A stretch of DNA of 64,000 nucleotides, from NCBI RefSeq assembly GCF_017161565.1, contig NZ_CP066796.1:1302001-1366000 (forward strand), in the 5' to 3' direction. The stretch is from Erwinia amylovora (GTDB taxonomy: Bacteria > Pseudomonadota > Gammaproteobacteria > Enterobacterales > Enterobacteriaceae). Numbering within the stretch: position 1 is the first letter of the stretch; each line of letters opens with the position of its first letter. Shown in pieces: positions 1-8,696 of this stretch. A program made the position numbers and the translations under genes. The notes under the pieces are model-generated. The model saw only the letters and a list, made by a program, of their open reading frames with translations, did no database searches and was not told the DNA's origin.

Positions 1-790
1 CGCGGTAGTCCCAGTTGCGCTCGCCGCCCGGCTCTTCAGGCAGGCCGAAAGTGGCTGCTGCGGCAATCGAGCCATGCTGACAGGAGGTCAGTAACTTGAG
101 GGTTAACGCCGACCGCTGAACCCGTTCGCGCCAGCGGCCACGGTAGCTGCTTTGAGCACTCCATTGCCGCCAGAAATCCAGCGTGGCCTGAAAGCCGTCG
201 GCGTGATCGCACCGGTTGTCGTCATCTGGTGCCGCGCCAAAGACAAACTGCCGCGTTTCGCCGGCTTGCAGGGTAAAATGCGCCAGCGCGGTGGCGTCAT
301 GCAGGGTGAAATCCGCGTCGCCGCTCAGGCGCAAGGCTGGCTGGTCTTTGGCGTGAAATATTACCGCGCCGGCATGGCGCGTGGCGCAAGTTGCTGCGCG
401 GGCATAATCATGCACCGGGGCGCAACGCAGCCGGACTGAGGCGCTGCCGTGAACCACTTTGATGCGGCGAATAATGCGCGGTAAAGCGCCATTTTGCCGA
501 CAAACCGGCATATAGTCGGTCAGTTCAACCACGCCGTCCTGATGCAGCCAGCGGGTTTGCAGGATATTGCTGTCAGGCAGGTAAAGCTGCATACGGCGCG
601 CGCCGATCCAGTCCGGGCCCAGGCTGAATACGCCGGCGTCGTCACTGTCCAGCAGCGCGCTGAAAACCGATGGGCTGTCCAGGTTTGGCCAGCAGAAATA
701 GTCGATGGTGCCATCGTTGGCTACCAGCGCACAGGTACGCAAATCGCCAATCACACCGTGGTCTTCAATCGCTCGTTTCGCTTTTTTCAT
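1..790 (-). CDS. Glycoside hydrolase family 15 (glucoamylase/trehalase-like) protein, N-terminal part
   Basis: The gene runs off the left edge, so only about the first 263 residues are present. It starts MKKAKRAIEDHGVIGDLRTC, a usual N-terminus of bacterial GH15 proteins: the phrases IEDHGVIGDLRT and NDGTIDYFCWPNLDSPSVF belong to the family's N-terminal beta-sandwich domain. The last visible residues (GSIAAAATFGLPE, then PGGERNWDYR) are the start of the (alpha/alpha)6 catalytic domain. Family members hydrolyse alpha-glucosidic bonds of starch-like glucans or trehalose in the cytoplasm. The acid and base glutamates lie outside the window, so catalytic integrity and substrate cannot be judged. 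The start is the ATG whose complement is at 788-790. No signal peptide is seen. The family assignment is confident; the substrate is unknown. Confidence 0.88.
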   Translation of the reverse strand, partial: MKKAKRAIEDHGVIGDLRTCALVANDGTIDYFCWPNLDSPSVFSALLDSDDAGVFSLGPDWIGARRMQLYLPDSNILQTRWLHQDGVVELTDYMPVCRQNGALPRIIRRIKVVHGSASVRLRCAPVHDYARAATCATRHAGAVIFHAKDQPALRLSGDADFTLHDATALAHFTLQAGETRQFVFGAAPDDDNRCDHADGFQATLDFWRQWSAQSSYRGRWRERVQRSALTLKLLTSCQHGSIAAAATFGLPEEPGGERNWDYR

Positions 791-889
791 CGTTTAACTA
801 TAGCCGCATAAACAACAGTGGGATGCCGGCCAGCCATCGCCAGACAAAAGCCTGGGCGCCGTAGCCAGCCGCCGAATAAAAGGGCGCTG

Positions 890-1456
890 CTAGGACTTTG
901 CGCGCCTCTTTAAGGCAAAACGAAGGCCCCACACTATGGCCACCATCAACAGCAGCCAGAAAAGCGGCTTCAGGTGTTGCTCCAGCTGATGCAGCCAGGG
1001 GGCAATCACCTGGCCGCCAAGATAGCCGAGCGAAACAAAAATAGTCGCCCACAGCGCCGCACCAATCAGGTTACACAGCAGGAACTGGCGGGGAGGGAGC
1101 TTGCTGGCACCGATAATGATCGGCCCGACGATGCGCAGGCCGTACATAAAGCGCACGCCAATCACAAACAGCACCGGCCTGCTGCGGATCAGTCGATTGG
1201 CGCGGGCGACAGGCTGGCGATGCTGTTTAAAGCGCCGCAGAATAGTCTCTCCGTAGTGCCGACCGATAAAGAACAGGGCGCAGTCACCGAGCATGCCGCC
1301 GCACATTGCCGCCAGAATTGCGCCGCTATAGCGCAACAGTCCTTCATGCGCGGCCACGCCGCCCAGCAGCGTAAAGGTTTCCCCTTCGGCCAGGCAGCCG
1401 ATAAATAGCGCCCAGTAGCCGTAATGGGCAATCAGTGTATTAACGTCAATTTGCAA
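890..1456 (-). CDS. yohD: DedA-family inner membrane protein YohD
   Basis: A 188-residue membrane protein that aligns along its length with E. coli YohD. Family landmarks are visible: the acidic LAEGETFTLLGGVAAHEGLL segment near residues 22-41, and RFMYGLRIVGPIIIGAS in the middle with the conserved basic residue. DedA proteins are membrane-potential-dependent polyprenyl-phosphate or phospholipid flippase-like transporters; the specific cargo of YohD is not known. Translation appears to begin at TTG, since GGAG lies 7 nt upstream and no in-frame ATG gives the expected N-terminus. It is transcribed divergently from yohC, as in E. coli, and the 216-bp gap must hold both promoters. Confidence 0.9.
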   Translation of the reverse strand: MQIDVNTLIAHYGYWALFIGCLAEGETFTLLGGVAAHEGLLRYSGAILAAMCGGMLGDCALFFIGRHYGETILRRFKQHRQPVARANRLIRSRPVLFVIGVRFMYGLRIVGPIIIGASKLPPRQFLLCNLIGAALWATIFVSLGYLGGQVIAPWLHQLEQHLKPLFWLLLMVAIVWGLRFALKRRAKS

Positions 1457-1672
1457 ACCGCCACTCCTTTTGTTTACCCACGGGTAAGTTTAACGCCTTT
1501 ATCACCGATTGCCGGATTTGAAGTCGGGCTGACGTTTATTTTGGTTGAAAATTGAGCTGGTTACCACGGGTTGCAGCGAATCAGCCGCAAATTGTTCAGG
1601 GGCACTTATACTTAAACAGATGCCGCCCGGAAGGTTGCCAGCTGGCGGTCCAATGTTCAGAGGAGTGAAGAT

Positions 1673-2260
1673 ATGAACCATGTATGGGGACTTCTTGCGC
1701 ATCCCGGCCGTGAGATGCGCGACATCAGGCAGGAGAACGAATCTCTCTCTCACCACTATACGCATCACGTCTTGCTGATGGCGTTGATCCCGGTGATTTG
1801 CGCTTTTATCGGCACCACCCAGTTTGGCTGGCGGGCCAGCGATCAACCGGCGATCATGCTGTCGTTATCCACGGCTTTCACGCTGGCTGTTTTCTTCTAC
1901 GCGCTGATGCTGGTCGGCGTGGCGGTAATGGGGCGAGTCATCTGGTGGATGGCGCGTGACTACCCGCAGCGTCCTTCGCTTGCCAGCTGCCGGGTATTCG
2001 CCGGATATGTCGCCACGCCGATGTTCCTTAGCGGGCTGGTGGCGCTCTATCCGCTGGTGTGGTTGTGCGCGCTGGTGGGTACGCTGGCGCTGGTTTACAC
2101 CGGCTACCTGCTGTTTGTTGGCATACCACTGTTTCTCAGTATTGACCGCGAAGAGAGTCTGCGTTTTTCAGGTTCCACCCTGGCTATCGGTGTGCTGGTC
2201 CTTGAAGTGTTACTGGCGTTGACCGTGCTTCTTTGGGGTTATGGTTTCAAGCTGTTCTGA
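1673..2260 (+). CDS. yohC: YIP1-family inner membrane protein YohC
   Basis: A 195-residue protein with about five hydrophobic segments, beginning MNHVWGLLAHPGREM, the typical N-terminus of YohC. This family belongs to the YIP1 domain superfamily of small integral membrane proteins; its role in bacteria is not established. The ATG follows a clear ribosome site (GAGGAGTG, about 7 nt upstream). The gene is divergent from yohD and precedes pbpG, keeping the E. coli neighbourhood. Nothing in the coding sequence is abnormal. Confidence 0.88.
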   Translation: MNHVWGLLAHPGREMRDIRQENESLSHHYTHHVLLMALIPVICAFIGTTQFGWRASDQPAIMLSLSTAFTLAVFFYALMLVGVAVMGRVIWWMARDYPQRPSLASCRVFAGYVATPMFLSGLVALYPLVWLCALVGTLALVYTGYLLFVGIPLFLSIDREESLRFSGSTLAIGVLVLEVLLALTVLLWGYGFKLF

Positions 2261-2430
2261 CGTGCCGCACCGCCGGGTAACCGGCGGTGTTTTCATTAAC
2301 GTGGTGATACGAATATTAAGTAGGAAAATTCTGGTGCAAGCGCTTATTATGCCGGTGCCAGCCCCCGTACTCTGACGGGAAGCGGCGTGTGGCACCCACA
2401 CCTGAATAACCAGCCGTGAAGTTTTCACTG

Positions 2431-3381
2431 ATGCCAGCAAAAATTCGCTTATTCCTGCTTAGTTTGGCCATGCTGTTTTCCATACCGTTCCTGATGAATC
2501 AGGCCGCTGCCCGTGCTCACCAGCCTGAAGTCAGCGGCGCTGTCCAGCCTGACATTGCTTCGGGAAGCGCGATGATCGTCGATCTGAACAGCAATAAAGT
2601 GATCTACCAAAGCCACCCGGATCGGGTGCGGCCCATTGCCTCAATCACTAAGTTAATGACGGTAATGGTGACGCTGGATGCGCATCTGCCGCTGGATGAG
2701 ATGCTGAAAGTGGATATCAGCCACACGCCACAAATGCGCGGCATCTATTCGCGGGTGCGGCTAAACAGTGAACTCAGCCGCAGAAACATGATGCTGCTGG
2801 CGCTGATGTCTTCTGAAAACCGTGCGGCGGCCAGCCTGGCACATCATTATCCAGGCGGCTACGATGCCTTTATCCGCGCAATGAATGCCAAAGCGCGTGC
2901 GCTGGGCATGAGCCATACCCGCTACGTGGAGCCAACCGGACTGGCGATTGAAAACGTCTCCACCGCTCGCGACCTCAGTAAGCTGTTGCTGGCGACCAGG
3001 CGTTACCCATTGATAGGCCAACTGAGCACCACCCGTGAGGATATGGCCAGCTTTCGTCGCCCGAATTACATCTTGCCATTCCGCAACACTAACCATCTGG
3101 TGTATCGCCCTGACTGGAATATCCAGCTAACGAAGACCGGTTTCACCAACGAAGCGGGGCACTGTCTGGTGATGCGTACCGTGATTAATCAGCGCCCGGT
3201 TTCACTGGTGGTACTCGACGCATTCGGCAAGTACACCCATTTTGCTGACGCCAGTCGTCTGCGCCAGTGGATGGAAACCGGTAAGGTCTCTGCGGTGCCG
3301 CCTGCCGCGTTAAGCTATAAAAAGGACCGGTCGGCGCGGGTAGCGAACCCTGAACAGGGCGATGACAGCGCGCTTGAGTAG
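2431..3381 (+). CDS. pbpG: D-alanyl-D-alanine endopeptidase (penicillin-binding protein 7)
   Basis: Periplasmic serine endopeptidase that cuts D-Ala-meso-DAP cross-links in peptidoglycan and aids wall remodelling. It is closely similar to E. coli PBP7. Counting from the ATG at 2431, the active-site triads are SITK (residues 71-74, nucleophile Ser71), SEN (128-130) and KTG (235-237). An N-terminal signal peptide of about 28 residues ends near NQAAARA. An upstream GTG at 2416 would add five residues; the ATG is preferred because it matches the orthologue's start and has GAAG about 9 nt upstream. The C-terminal tail is variable, as usual. It lies between yohC and a channel gene; in E. coli dld is the direct neighbour. 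Confidence 0.95.
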   Translation: MPAKIRLFLLSLAMLFSIPFLMNQAAARAHQPEVSGAVQPDIASGSAMIVDLNSNKVIYQSHPDRVRPIASITKLMTVMVTLDAHLPLDEMLKVDISHTPQMRGIYSRVRLNSELSRRNMMLLALMSSENRAAASLAHHYPGGYDAFIRAMNAKARALGMSHTRYVEPTGLAIENVSTARDLSKLLLATRRYPLIGQLSTTREDMASFRRPNYILPFRNTNHLVYRPDWNIQLTKTGFTNEAGHCLVMRTVINQRPVSLVVLDAFGKYTHFADASRLRQWMETGKVSAVPPAALSYKKDRSARVANPEQGDDSALE

Positions 3382-3586
3382 CCGCCGCAGATTGACTCTG
3401 GCGATCGGGCGATCGCAATGCCCACTGCTGACAGCAAACAATCAGCGCATCCGGCCGCGCGCTGTCAATACCGCGCCCGCTCAGGCGCAATTGCTTGTTA
3501 AGTGTGATGATGGCGACCGCAACTTTACCTCACTAATCCTATAGTGCCGTGCAGGGCAAAAGCCTAAACTGTCCGGCAAATTTCAT

Positions 3587-3609
3587 GGTGCCGTGTCGGC
3601 ACCGCTTTT
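3587..3609 (+). terminator. Probable rho-independent terminator or attenuator before the channel gene
   Basis: GGTGCCG pairs with CGGCACC around a TGT loop and is followed by GCTTTTG. The T-run is short. The hairpin sits about 200 bp after pbpG and only 18 nt before the next start codon, so it could end pbpG transcription or attenuate the downstream gene. Confidence 0.5.
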
Positions 3610-3627
3610 GGTATCAGGAACCTGTTC

Positions 3628-6063
3628 ATGTCTGGCTTGTTTACTTATCTTCGTATCTGTCTGCTGGCTTTGGTCGTGCTATCACCCCAGCTGGTGCTGG
3701 CGGCAGAAAATGACAGCATTCAGCAAAATGGCGATGCGCCGCATAAGGTCAATGCCGCCGTCGAGCTGCCGAAAATGCAGAAGGTGCTGGACAATATCAA
3801 GCAGCGGGTTTCAACGGAAACTAACGCCAGCCGGCTGAATGAGCTCAATGATATGGCGCTGGAGCTTTCTGGCGATGCCGATACCCTGATGCAGAACCTC
3901 ATTCCGCAGCGCGCCCAGCTGCACGCTCAGCTGGCGGTGCTCGGCCCGGCGCCGCAGTCTGGCAGCGGGGTAAAAGAGACCGCCGAGGTGACCAGCAAGC
4001 GCGGCAAGCTGGAAAACCTTAAATCCAAAATGGACGATCAGATCAAGCAGGCCGAAGCGATCAAAAACGGCTCGATCAATCTATCGGCGCAGATTGCCAA
4101 CCTTCGGCGCGATGCGCTGAAAACCCAGCTGGCGCTGAATGCCGGCAGCATCTTCGGCGCGCACTTCTGGACGCCGTTGTTCAACAGCCAAAGCGATGAC
4201 CGCGACAAAATCAGTGCGTTTAGCGATGAACTGAGCGCCACTGCGGCACTTGTCTGGCAGCCAGACTGGCGCTTAGGCACCCTCGCCTGGGTGCTGGCGG
4301 CGGTACTGGTGGCCACGCTGGGCCGCCGTTATCTGGAGGAGTTCCTCGCCTGGGTGGGCATTCACCATCTGCCGGGGGGCCGACTGCGCCGCAGTTTCCT
4401 TGCTGCTGCCACTGCCCTGACCACGCTGGCCGCGGTGGCACTGGCGCTTAACTTCCTCGATCTGGCCTTCACCCGCCCCGATGAAGTGGTGGATGACGTG
4501 CGCGTCTTTGCTGACCGGCTGGTGGATCAGAGCATTATCTGCGGACTGATAGCCGGATTAGGACGTGCTTTTCTCTCCACTCGCCGCCCGTCGTGGCGTC
4601 TGCCCACCATATCTAATGAGGTCGCGCTGGCGTTAAAACCGTACCCGCCTTTAACCGCAGCGCTGGTGTTTATCTTCCAGACGGTAGAAACGGTTAACAG
4701 CAGCGTGAACACCAGCGTGGGCACCACCATCTTTGCCAACGGCATGACCGCGCTACTGATTGGCGCAACTGCGCTGTCCATCAGCATGCGTACCAATCGC
4801 GTACGCCGTCGCATGCTGCTGCAAGGGCATCAGCCGGAGGCGAAATCAACGCTGGTCGGGCTGATTCAGATGGCGCTGACGCTGATCGGCGTGGCGATTA
4901 TGATTGCACTGGCCATCGGTTATATCACCCTGGCGCGCTTCCTCAGTTATGAGCTGGTGTGGATGGGCATCGTTTTCGGCTCCTTCTATATTTGCAGCCA
5001 GCTGTTGGCGGATACCACAGAGAGCCTGTTTTCCGCTACCAGCGCCAGCGGCAAACGCATCCAAAGCTCGCTCAATATCGACGAGCGTCATCTGGGCCAG
5101 GTCGCTGCGCTGCTGGGTGCATTGGGCAAAACCCTGCTGGTGCTGGTCGTGGCTATGGCGCTGCTCAACGGCACATTTGGCAGTTCAACGCCTATCGAGC
5201 TGGTGCAGAAAGCTATCGAATTCTGGGGCGGTAAGGGGCTGGAATCGCTAAACATTGTCCCGGCGCATATGGTGAATGCGCTGGTTTGTATGGTGGTCGG
5301 TATCTGGGCGCTGCGGTCGGTGAAACGCTGGCTGGAGCATGATTTTCTGCCTAAAACCACTATGGATGTCGGGATGCGCGTATCGCTCATCACCCTGTTC
5401 AGCAATATCGGTTTTGTGCTGGTTATCCTGATGACGCTGTCTGTTATGGGCCTGCAGTGGAACAAGCTGGCGTGGATCGTCAGCGCGCTGTCGGTGGGCA
5501 TCGGTTTTGGCTTACAGGAGATCGTGAAGAACTTTATTTCCGGCCTGATCCTGCTGACCGAACGCCCGGTAAAAGTTGGCGATCTGGTGAGCATCAGCGG
5601 CATCGAAGGGGATATCCGCCGTATTAACGTGCGCGCCACCGAGATCCAGCTGGGGGACAGATCGACGGTGATTGTGCCTAACTCACAGTTTATCTCGCAG
5701 AACGTGCGTAACGCCACGATGGGCAATGCCCAGGGGGTGGTGATCATCACTCTGACCTTCCCGCTGGATATCGATCCTGTACGGGTACGCCAGCTGCTGT
5801 TAGATGTCTATATCGAAAACGAATGCGTGCTGGAAACGCCGGAGCCGTCGGTATCGTTTAAGGATCTGACCACTAGCGGCATCGTGCTGGCGATCACCGG
5901 CAATGTGGCCAGCCCACGCCAGGTGAGTGGAGTGAAAAGCGATCTGCTGTTTGATATTCTGACCCGGCTGCGTAAAGAGGGCGTGGTGCTGTCGACGCCA
6001 CAAACCATGATCATCGAACGTAAGGATGAACAGCTGGTGTTAAAAGAAGCACCGCAGGAGTAA
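3628..6063 (+). CDS. Large MscS-family mechanosensitive channel with DUF3772-type N-terminal region
   Basis: An 811-residue inner membrane protein. Residues 1-25 form a signal peptide ending LVLAAEN. A periplasmic, partly coiled-coil region of about 180 residues resembles DUF3772. About ten hydrophobic segments follow. The C-terminal third is a recognisable MscS core: a pore-lining helix with SVGIGFGLQEIVKNFISG (near residues 626-643), then the beta domain with RPVKVGDL and IVPNSQFISQNVRN. Such channels open under hypoosmotic stress to release solutes. It differs from YbiO, encoded at 39.8-42.1 kb, so the window carries two large MscS paralogues. Its position between pbpG and dld interrupts the E. 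coli order. The family is clear; no conductance or gene name is claimed. Confidence 0.85.
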   Translation: MSGLFTYLRICLLALVVLSPQLVLAAENDSIQQNGDAPHKVNAAVELPKMQKVLDNIKQRVSTETNASRLNELNDMALELSGDADTLMQNLIPQRAQLHAQLAVLGPAPQSGSGVKETAEVTSKRGKLENLKSKMDDQIKQAEAIKNGSINLSAQIANLRRDALKTQLALNAGSIFGAHFWTPLFNSQSDDRDKISAFSDELSATAALVWQPDWRLGTLAWVLAAVLVATLGRRYLEEFLAWVGIHHLPGGRLRRSFLAAATALTTLAAVALALNFLDLAFTRPDEVVDDVRVFADRLVDQSIICGLIAGLGRAFLSTRRPSWRLPTISNEVALALKPYPPLTAALVFIFQTVETVNSSVNTSVGTTIFANGMTALLIGATALSISMRTNRVRRRMLLQGHQPEAKSTLVGLIQMALTLIGVAIMIALAIGYITLARFLSYELVWMGIVFGSFYICSQLLADTTESLFSATSASGKRIQSSLNIDERHLGQVAALLGALGKTLLVLVVAMALLNGTFGSSTPIELVQKAIEFWGGKGLESLNIVPAHMVNALVCMVVGIWALRSVKRWLEHDFLPKTTMDVGMRVSLITLFSNIGFVLVILMTLSVMGLQWNKLAWIVSALSVGIGFGLQEIVKNFISGLILLTERPVKVGDLVSISGIEGDIRRINVRATEIQLGDRSTVIVPNSQFISQNVRNATMGNAQGVVIITLTFPLDIDPVRVRQLLLDVYIENECVLETPEPSVSFKDLTTSGIVLAITGNVASPRQVSGVKSDLLFDILTRLRKEGVVLSTPQTMIIERKDEQLVLKEAPQE

Positions 6064-6177
6064 TGATTGATGTGCGGCTGGCAGCAAACCGGGCCAGTCG
6101 CGCAAAGACGGGTATGCCAGGCCGGGGACTAAGCGGATGCGGTGCCAGCCTGAGCTGTAACGTCAATGACGTGGCGG

Positions 6178-6646
6178 GTTCATCCCTTAGTACAAAATCC
6201 GTACAATGAGAATGTCGCTGGCGCGCGGTGTAAAGTCGTGTGTCGCTGAAATTCGCTATGCTCAACGCCTGCTACAGCAGGGCAAATCTGGCATGCCGGC
6301 CAGCGTCTCAAACAAAGCTTCCGGCGCATTCGGTCAGCGGTCTGCCCGGCTTCACCAAATTCCCGCCACCTGAAGTCTGAAATTTCGCAGAAATCCCCGG
6401 CTGCCCGCTGACTGAGTTTATACGCCATGCTCCAGTTTTCTTTGTGCTGCGAAATCTTCCGGCGTTTACGCACTTTCGCCGCTTTCCAGCCCGGCGTACC
6501 GCTTCATTATGGGTTTCGTGCTGCGCCAGCAGGCGTAAAGCGGATCGCATCACCTCACTCGCCAGGCCCTGACGGCGGCTGTTGATTAAGCGAGCGATAA
6601 AGCCGTCCTGCTGTTCGCCAGGGTTGATGCTGGTTGTTCTCGCCCT
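6178..6646 (-). pseudogene. Degenerate parDE-type toxin-antitoxin pair
   Basis: Leftward frames hold ParD/ParE relics. The antitoxin begins near 6646 as (V)RARTTSINPGEQQDGF and continues ARLINSRRQGLASEVMRSAL, a ribbon-helix-helix ParD pattern. Its expected ATG reads AGG, and the frame degrades after about 60 codons. The toxin follows at the ATG near 6425 (MAYKLSQRAAGDFCEISDF), a ParE start. After WREFGEA the frame is lost; the expected EALFETLAGMPDL appears in another frame, and the C-terminus (RASDILIVRILY, stop, GMN) in a third, with TAA where ParE proteins usually have Gln. Several frameshifts plus nonsense and start-codon loss mean neither protein is made. Functional ParE inhibits DNA gyrase. 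The relic lies between the channel gene and dld, an insertion relative to E. coli. Confidence 0.8.
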
Positions 6647-6786
6647 GACCCCGCTGTGTTAATTATTCACACAATAAGAGTAAGACTCGCATCTGATGAT
6701 AATGCCGACAAACGCGGCACATCAGTAAAGCGCAAGGGCAGAGCGCTAAGAGGTGGCTGGCGGGGAAACCGTCCCCGCCCGGTAAC

Positions 6787-8508
6787 CTACTTGCCGCAGT
6801 CGCAGTCAGCCCAGTTTTTTGCCCGCGTGGTTTTACCAATGCCGGGATTAAAACGGTTGGTGGGATCAAGCTGCTGGTAAAACGCTTTCAGCGGCGGCTT
6901 AGCCTGATAAAGGTGCCCGACATTATGTTCGGCCGGATATTCCGCCCCGCGCGCTTCGAGGATGGCCAGCATCTTCTCCTTCAGCGCGTGGACATTCACC
7001 CCTTTTTTCACAATGTAGTCCTGATGGAAGACGTGGCACAGGAAGTGGCCGTAATACAGGCGATGCACTAGCGCACCGTCGAACTCAGGCGGTAGTTGCT
7101 CAAACCAGTCGCGGTCGTTGCGCCTCAGGGCGATATCCAGCGCCAGAATATCTTCGACTTCATCATGGTGCACCGCGTGATAGCGCACCGCCGCACCGGC
7201 GGCGGCAAAGCGATGCAGAAAAGCATGCGCGCCTTCTTTGCCTTCACATTCGAAGAACTCGCCCCGCGCCTGCTGGAAAAACGCCTGCAAGTACGCCCGC
7301 GCTTCCGCCACGCCGTCGCCGGACATTTTCAGCATCAGATGGTGTTCGAAACGGTCGCGATACTGCTTCATGCGCGGCGGCAAATGCCCGGGCAGCAGGG
7401 CGGACAGCCTCTGCAACAGGCGATCGCTAGCGTGGGGCTTCAGCCACTTGACGCGAGCCAGCAGCGCATCTATCCGTCCCTTGAGCGTGAAGAACAGCGG
7501 CATTTTATCAGTGCCGAGCTTGTCGATCATCACAAAGGTATCTTTGCCCCAGGTCTCCGCGATATCAAAAGCATCGCGATGCATATACTCCCCGGCCACC
7601 GGCAAGTTGGTGAAGCAGGACAAAATATGTCGGCGCAGCTGGTCGAGCACCGCCGTATCGTTGGTGCCGATATAGAACACCTGCTGCGCACTTTCGCTGG
7701 CAAATGTGTCAAGGCGCACGGCAAACAGCGCCAGCTTACCGGCGCAGCCGGAGGCTTCAAACAGGCGGCGTGGATCGGCGTTAAAGCGCGACGGCGTAGC
7801 GGCATCGACATCGCGCACCCGGTTGACGTAGTCCGGGTCGGAGGCGTGACGCTGGTCGTGCTGCACGTCAGCAGGCTGCCAGCTGTCATCATCCAGTCTG
7901 CCGAGGATTTGCTCCGGCGTACTACCAAGGTTGATCCCCAGATGATTCACCAGCTGCAATTTTCCGTTGGCATCAATCTGTGCGTACAGCGCCATTTCAC
8001 TATAGGCCGGGCCGCGTTTGACCAGCGACCCGCCGGAGTTATTACAAATGCCGCCCAGCACCGACGCACCAATACAGGACGAACCGATCACCGAATGCGG
8101 CTCGCGCCCGAGCGGCTTAAGGACTTTTTCCAGCTGATACAGGGTACTTCCCGGAAATGCCAGCACCTGTTTGCCCTCATCCAGCAGCTGGATTTTATCC
8201 ATGCGCAGCGTGTTGATAATCACGATGTCGCGTGGATAATCATTGCCATTGGGCGTCGATCCTTCGGTCAGCCCGGTATTGGCCGCCTGCATCAGAATAA
8301 TCACATCGGCGGCAACACAGGCTTGCAGGACGCGCCACTGCTCCAGTAAACAGGCGGGAAACACCACGGCCAGCGCGTCACCTTCGCCCGAACGAAAGCC
8401 TTTACGATAACGTTCGGTTTTTGCGGGTTCGGTTAACAAATGGTTGCGGCCAACGATACGGCCGAGTTCAGCAATCAGTTTTCTTCCTGCAGCTTGGCAA
8501 GTGTGCAT
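6787..8508 (-). CDS. dld: Quinone-dependent D-lactate dehydrogenase
   Basis: A 573-residue peripheral membrane flavoenzyme, nearly the length of E. coli Dld. It oxidises D-lactate to pyruvate and passes electrons to the quinone pool. The FAD-binding PCMH-type domain lies in the N-terminal third (QAANTGLTEGSTP near 72-84, and SSCIGASVLGGICNNSGGS near 142-160). The cap and membrane-binding regions follow, and the C-terminus has HNVGHLYQAKPPL and DPTNRFNPGIGKT. The ATG is preceded by AAGGAA at 5 nt spacing. It is divergent from bglX across 188 bp, as in the E. coli dld-bglX arrangement. Confidence 0.97.
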   Translation of the reverse strand: MHTCQAAGRKLIAELGRIVGRNHLLTEPAKTERYRKGFRSGEGDALAVVFPACLLEQWRVLQACVAADVIILMQAANTGLTEGSTPNGNDYPRDIVIINTLRMDKIQLLDEGKQVLAFPGSTLYQLEKVLKPLGREPHSVIGSSCIGASVLGGICNNSGGSLVKRGPAYSEMALYAQIDANGKLQLVNHLGINLGSTPEQILGRLDDDSWQPADVQHDQRHASDPDYVNRVRDVDAATPSRFNADPRRLFEASGCAGKLALFAVRLDTFASESAQQVFYIGTNDTAVLDQLRRHILSCFTNLPVAGEYMHRDAFDIAETWGKDTFVMIDKLGTDKMPLFFTLKGRIDALLARVKWLKPHASDRLLQRLSALLPGHLPPRMKQYRDRFEHHLMLKMSGDGVAEARAYLQAFFQQARGEFFECEGKEGAHAFLHRFAAAGAAVRYHAVHHDEVEDILALDIALRRNDRDWFEQLPPEFDGALVHRLYYGHFLCHVFHQDYIVKKGVNVHALKEKMLAILEARGAEYPAEHNVGHLYQAKPPLKAFYQQLDPTNRFNPGIGKTTRAKNWADCDCGK

Positions 8509-8696
8509 GTCATTTCCTTTTCAGTATCACCTGTCTACTTTAGCATCAGCCGGCCGTCTATAAAGCCCGTGCTTCAACACGGTAATTCATGATGGTAAAA
8601 CTAGCTGCTATTATCCAGGTATGCCACACTGCGCGCATCAGCCTGCATGCAGTTAGATAATTGATACGCTACAGTTACTTGAGAGAAGATCATCTG

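Noticed and set aside
7096..8349. A 417-codon open frame antisense to dld
   Set aside because: Shadow of a GC-rich conserved gene; no recognisable domain or ribosome site.
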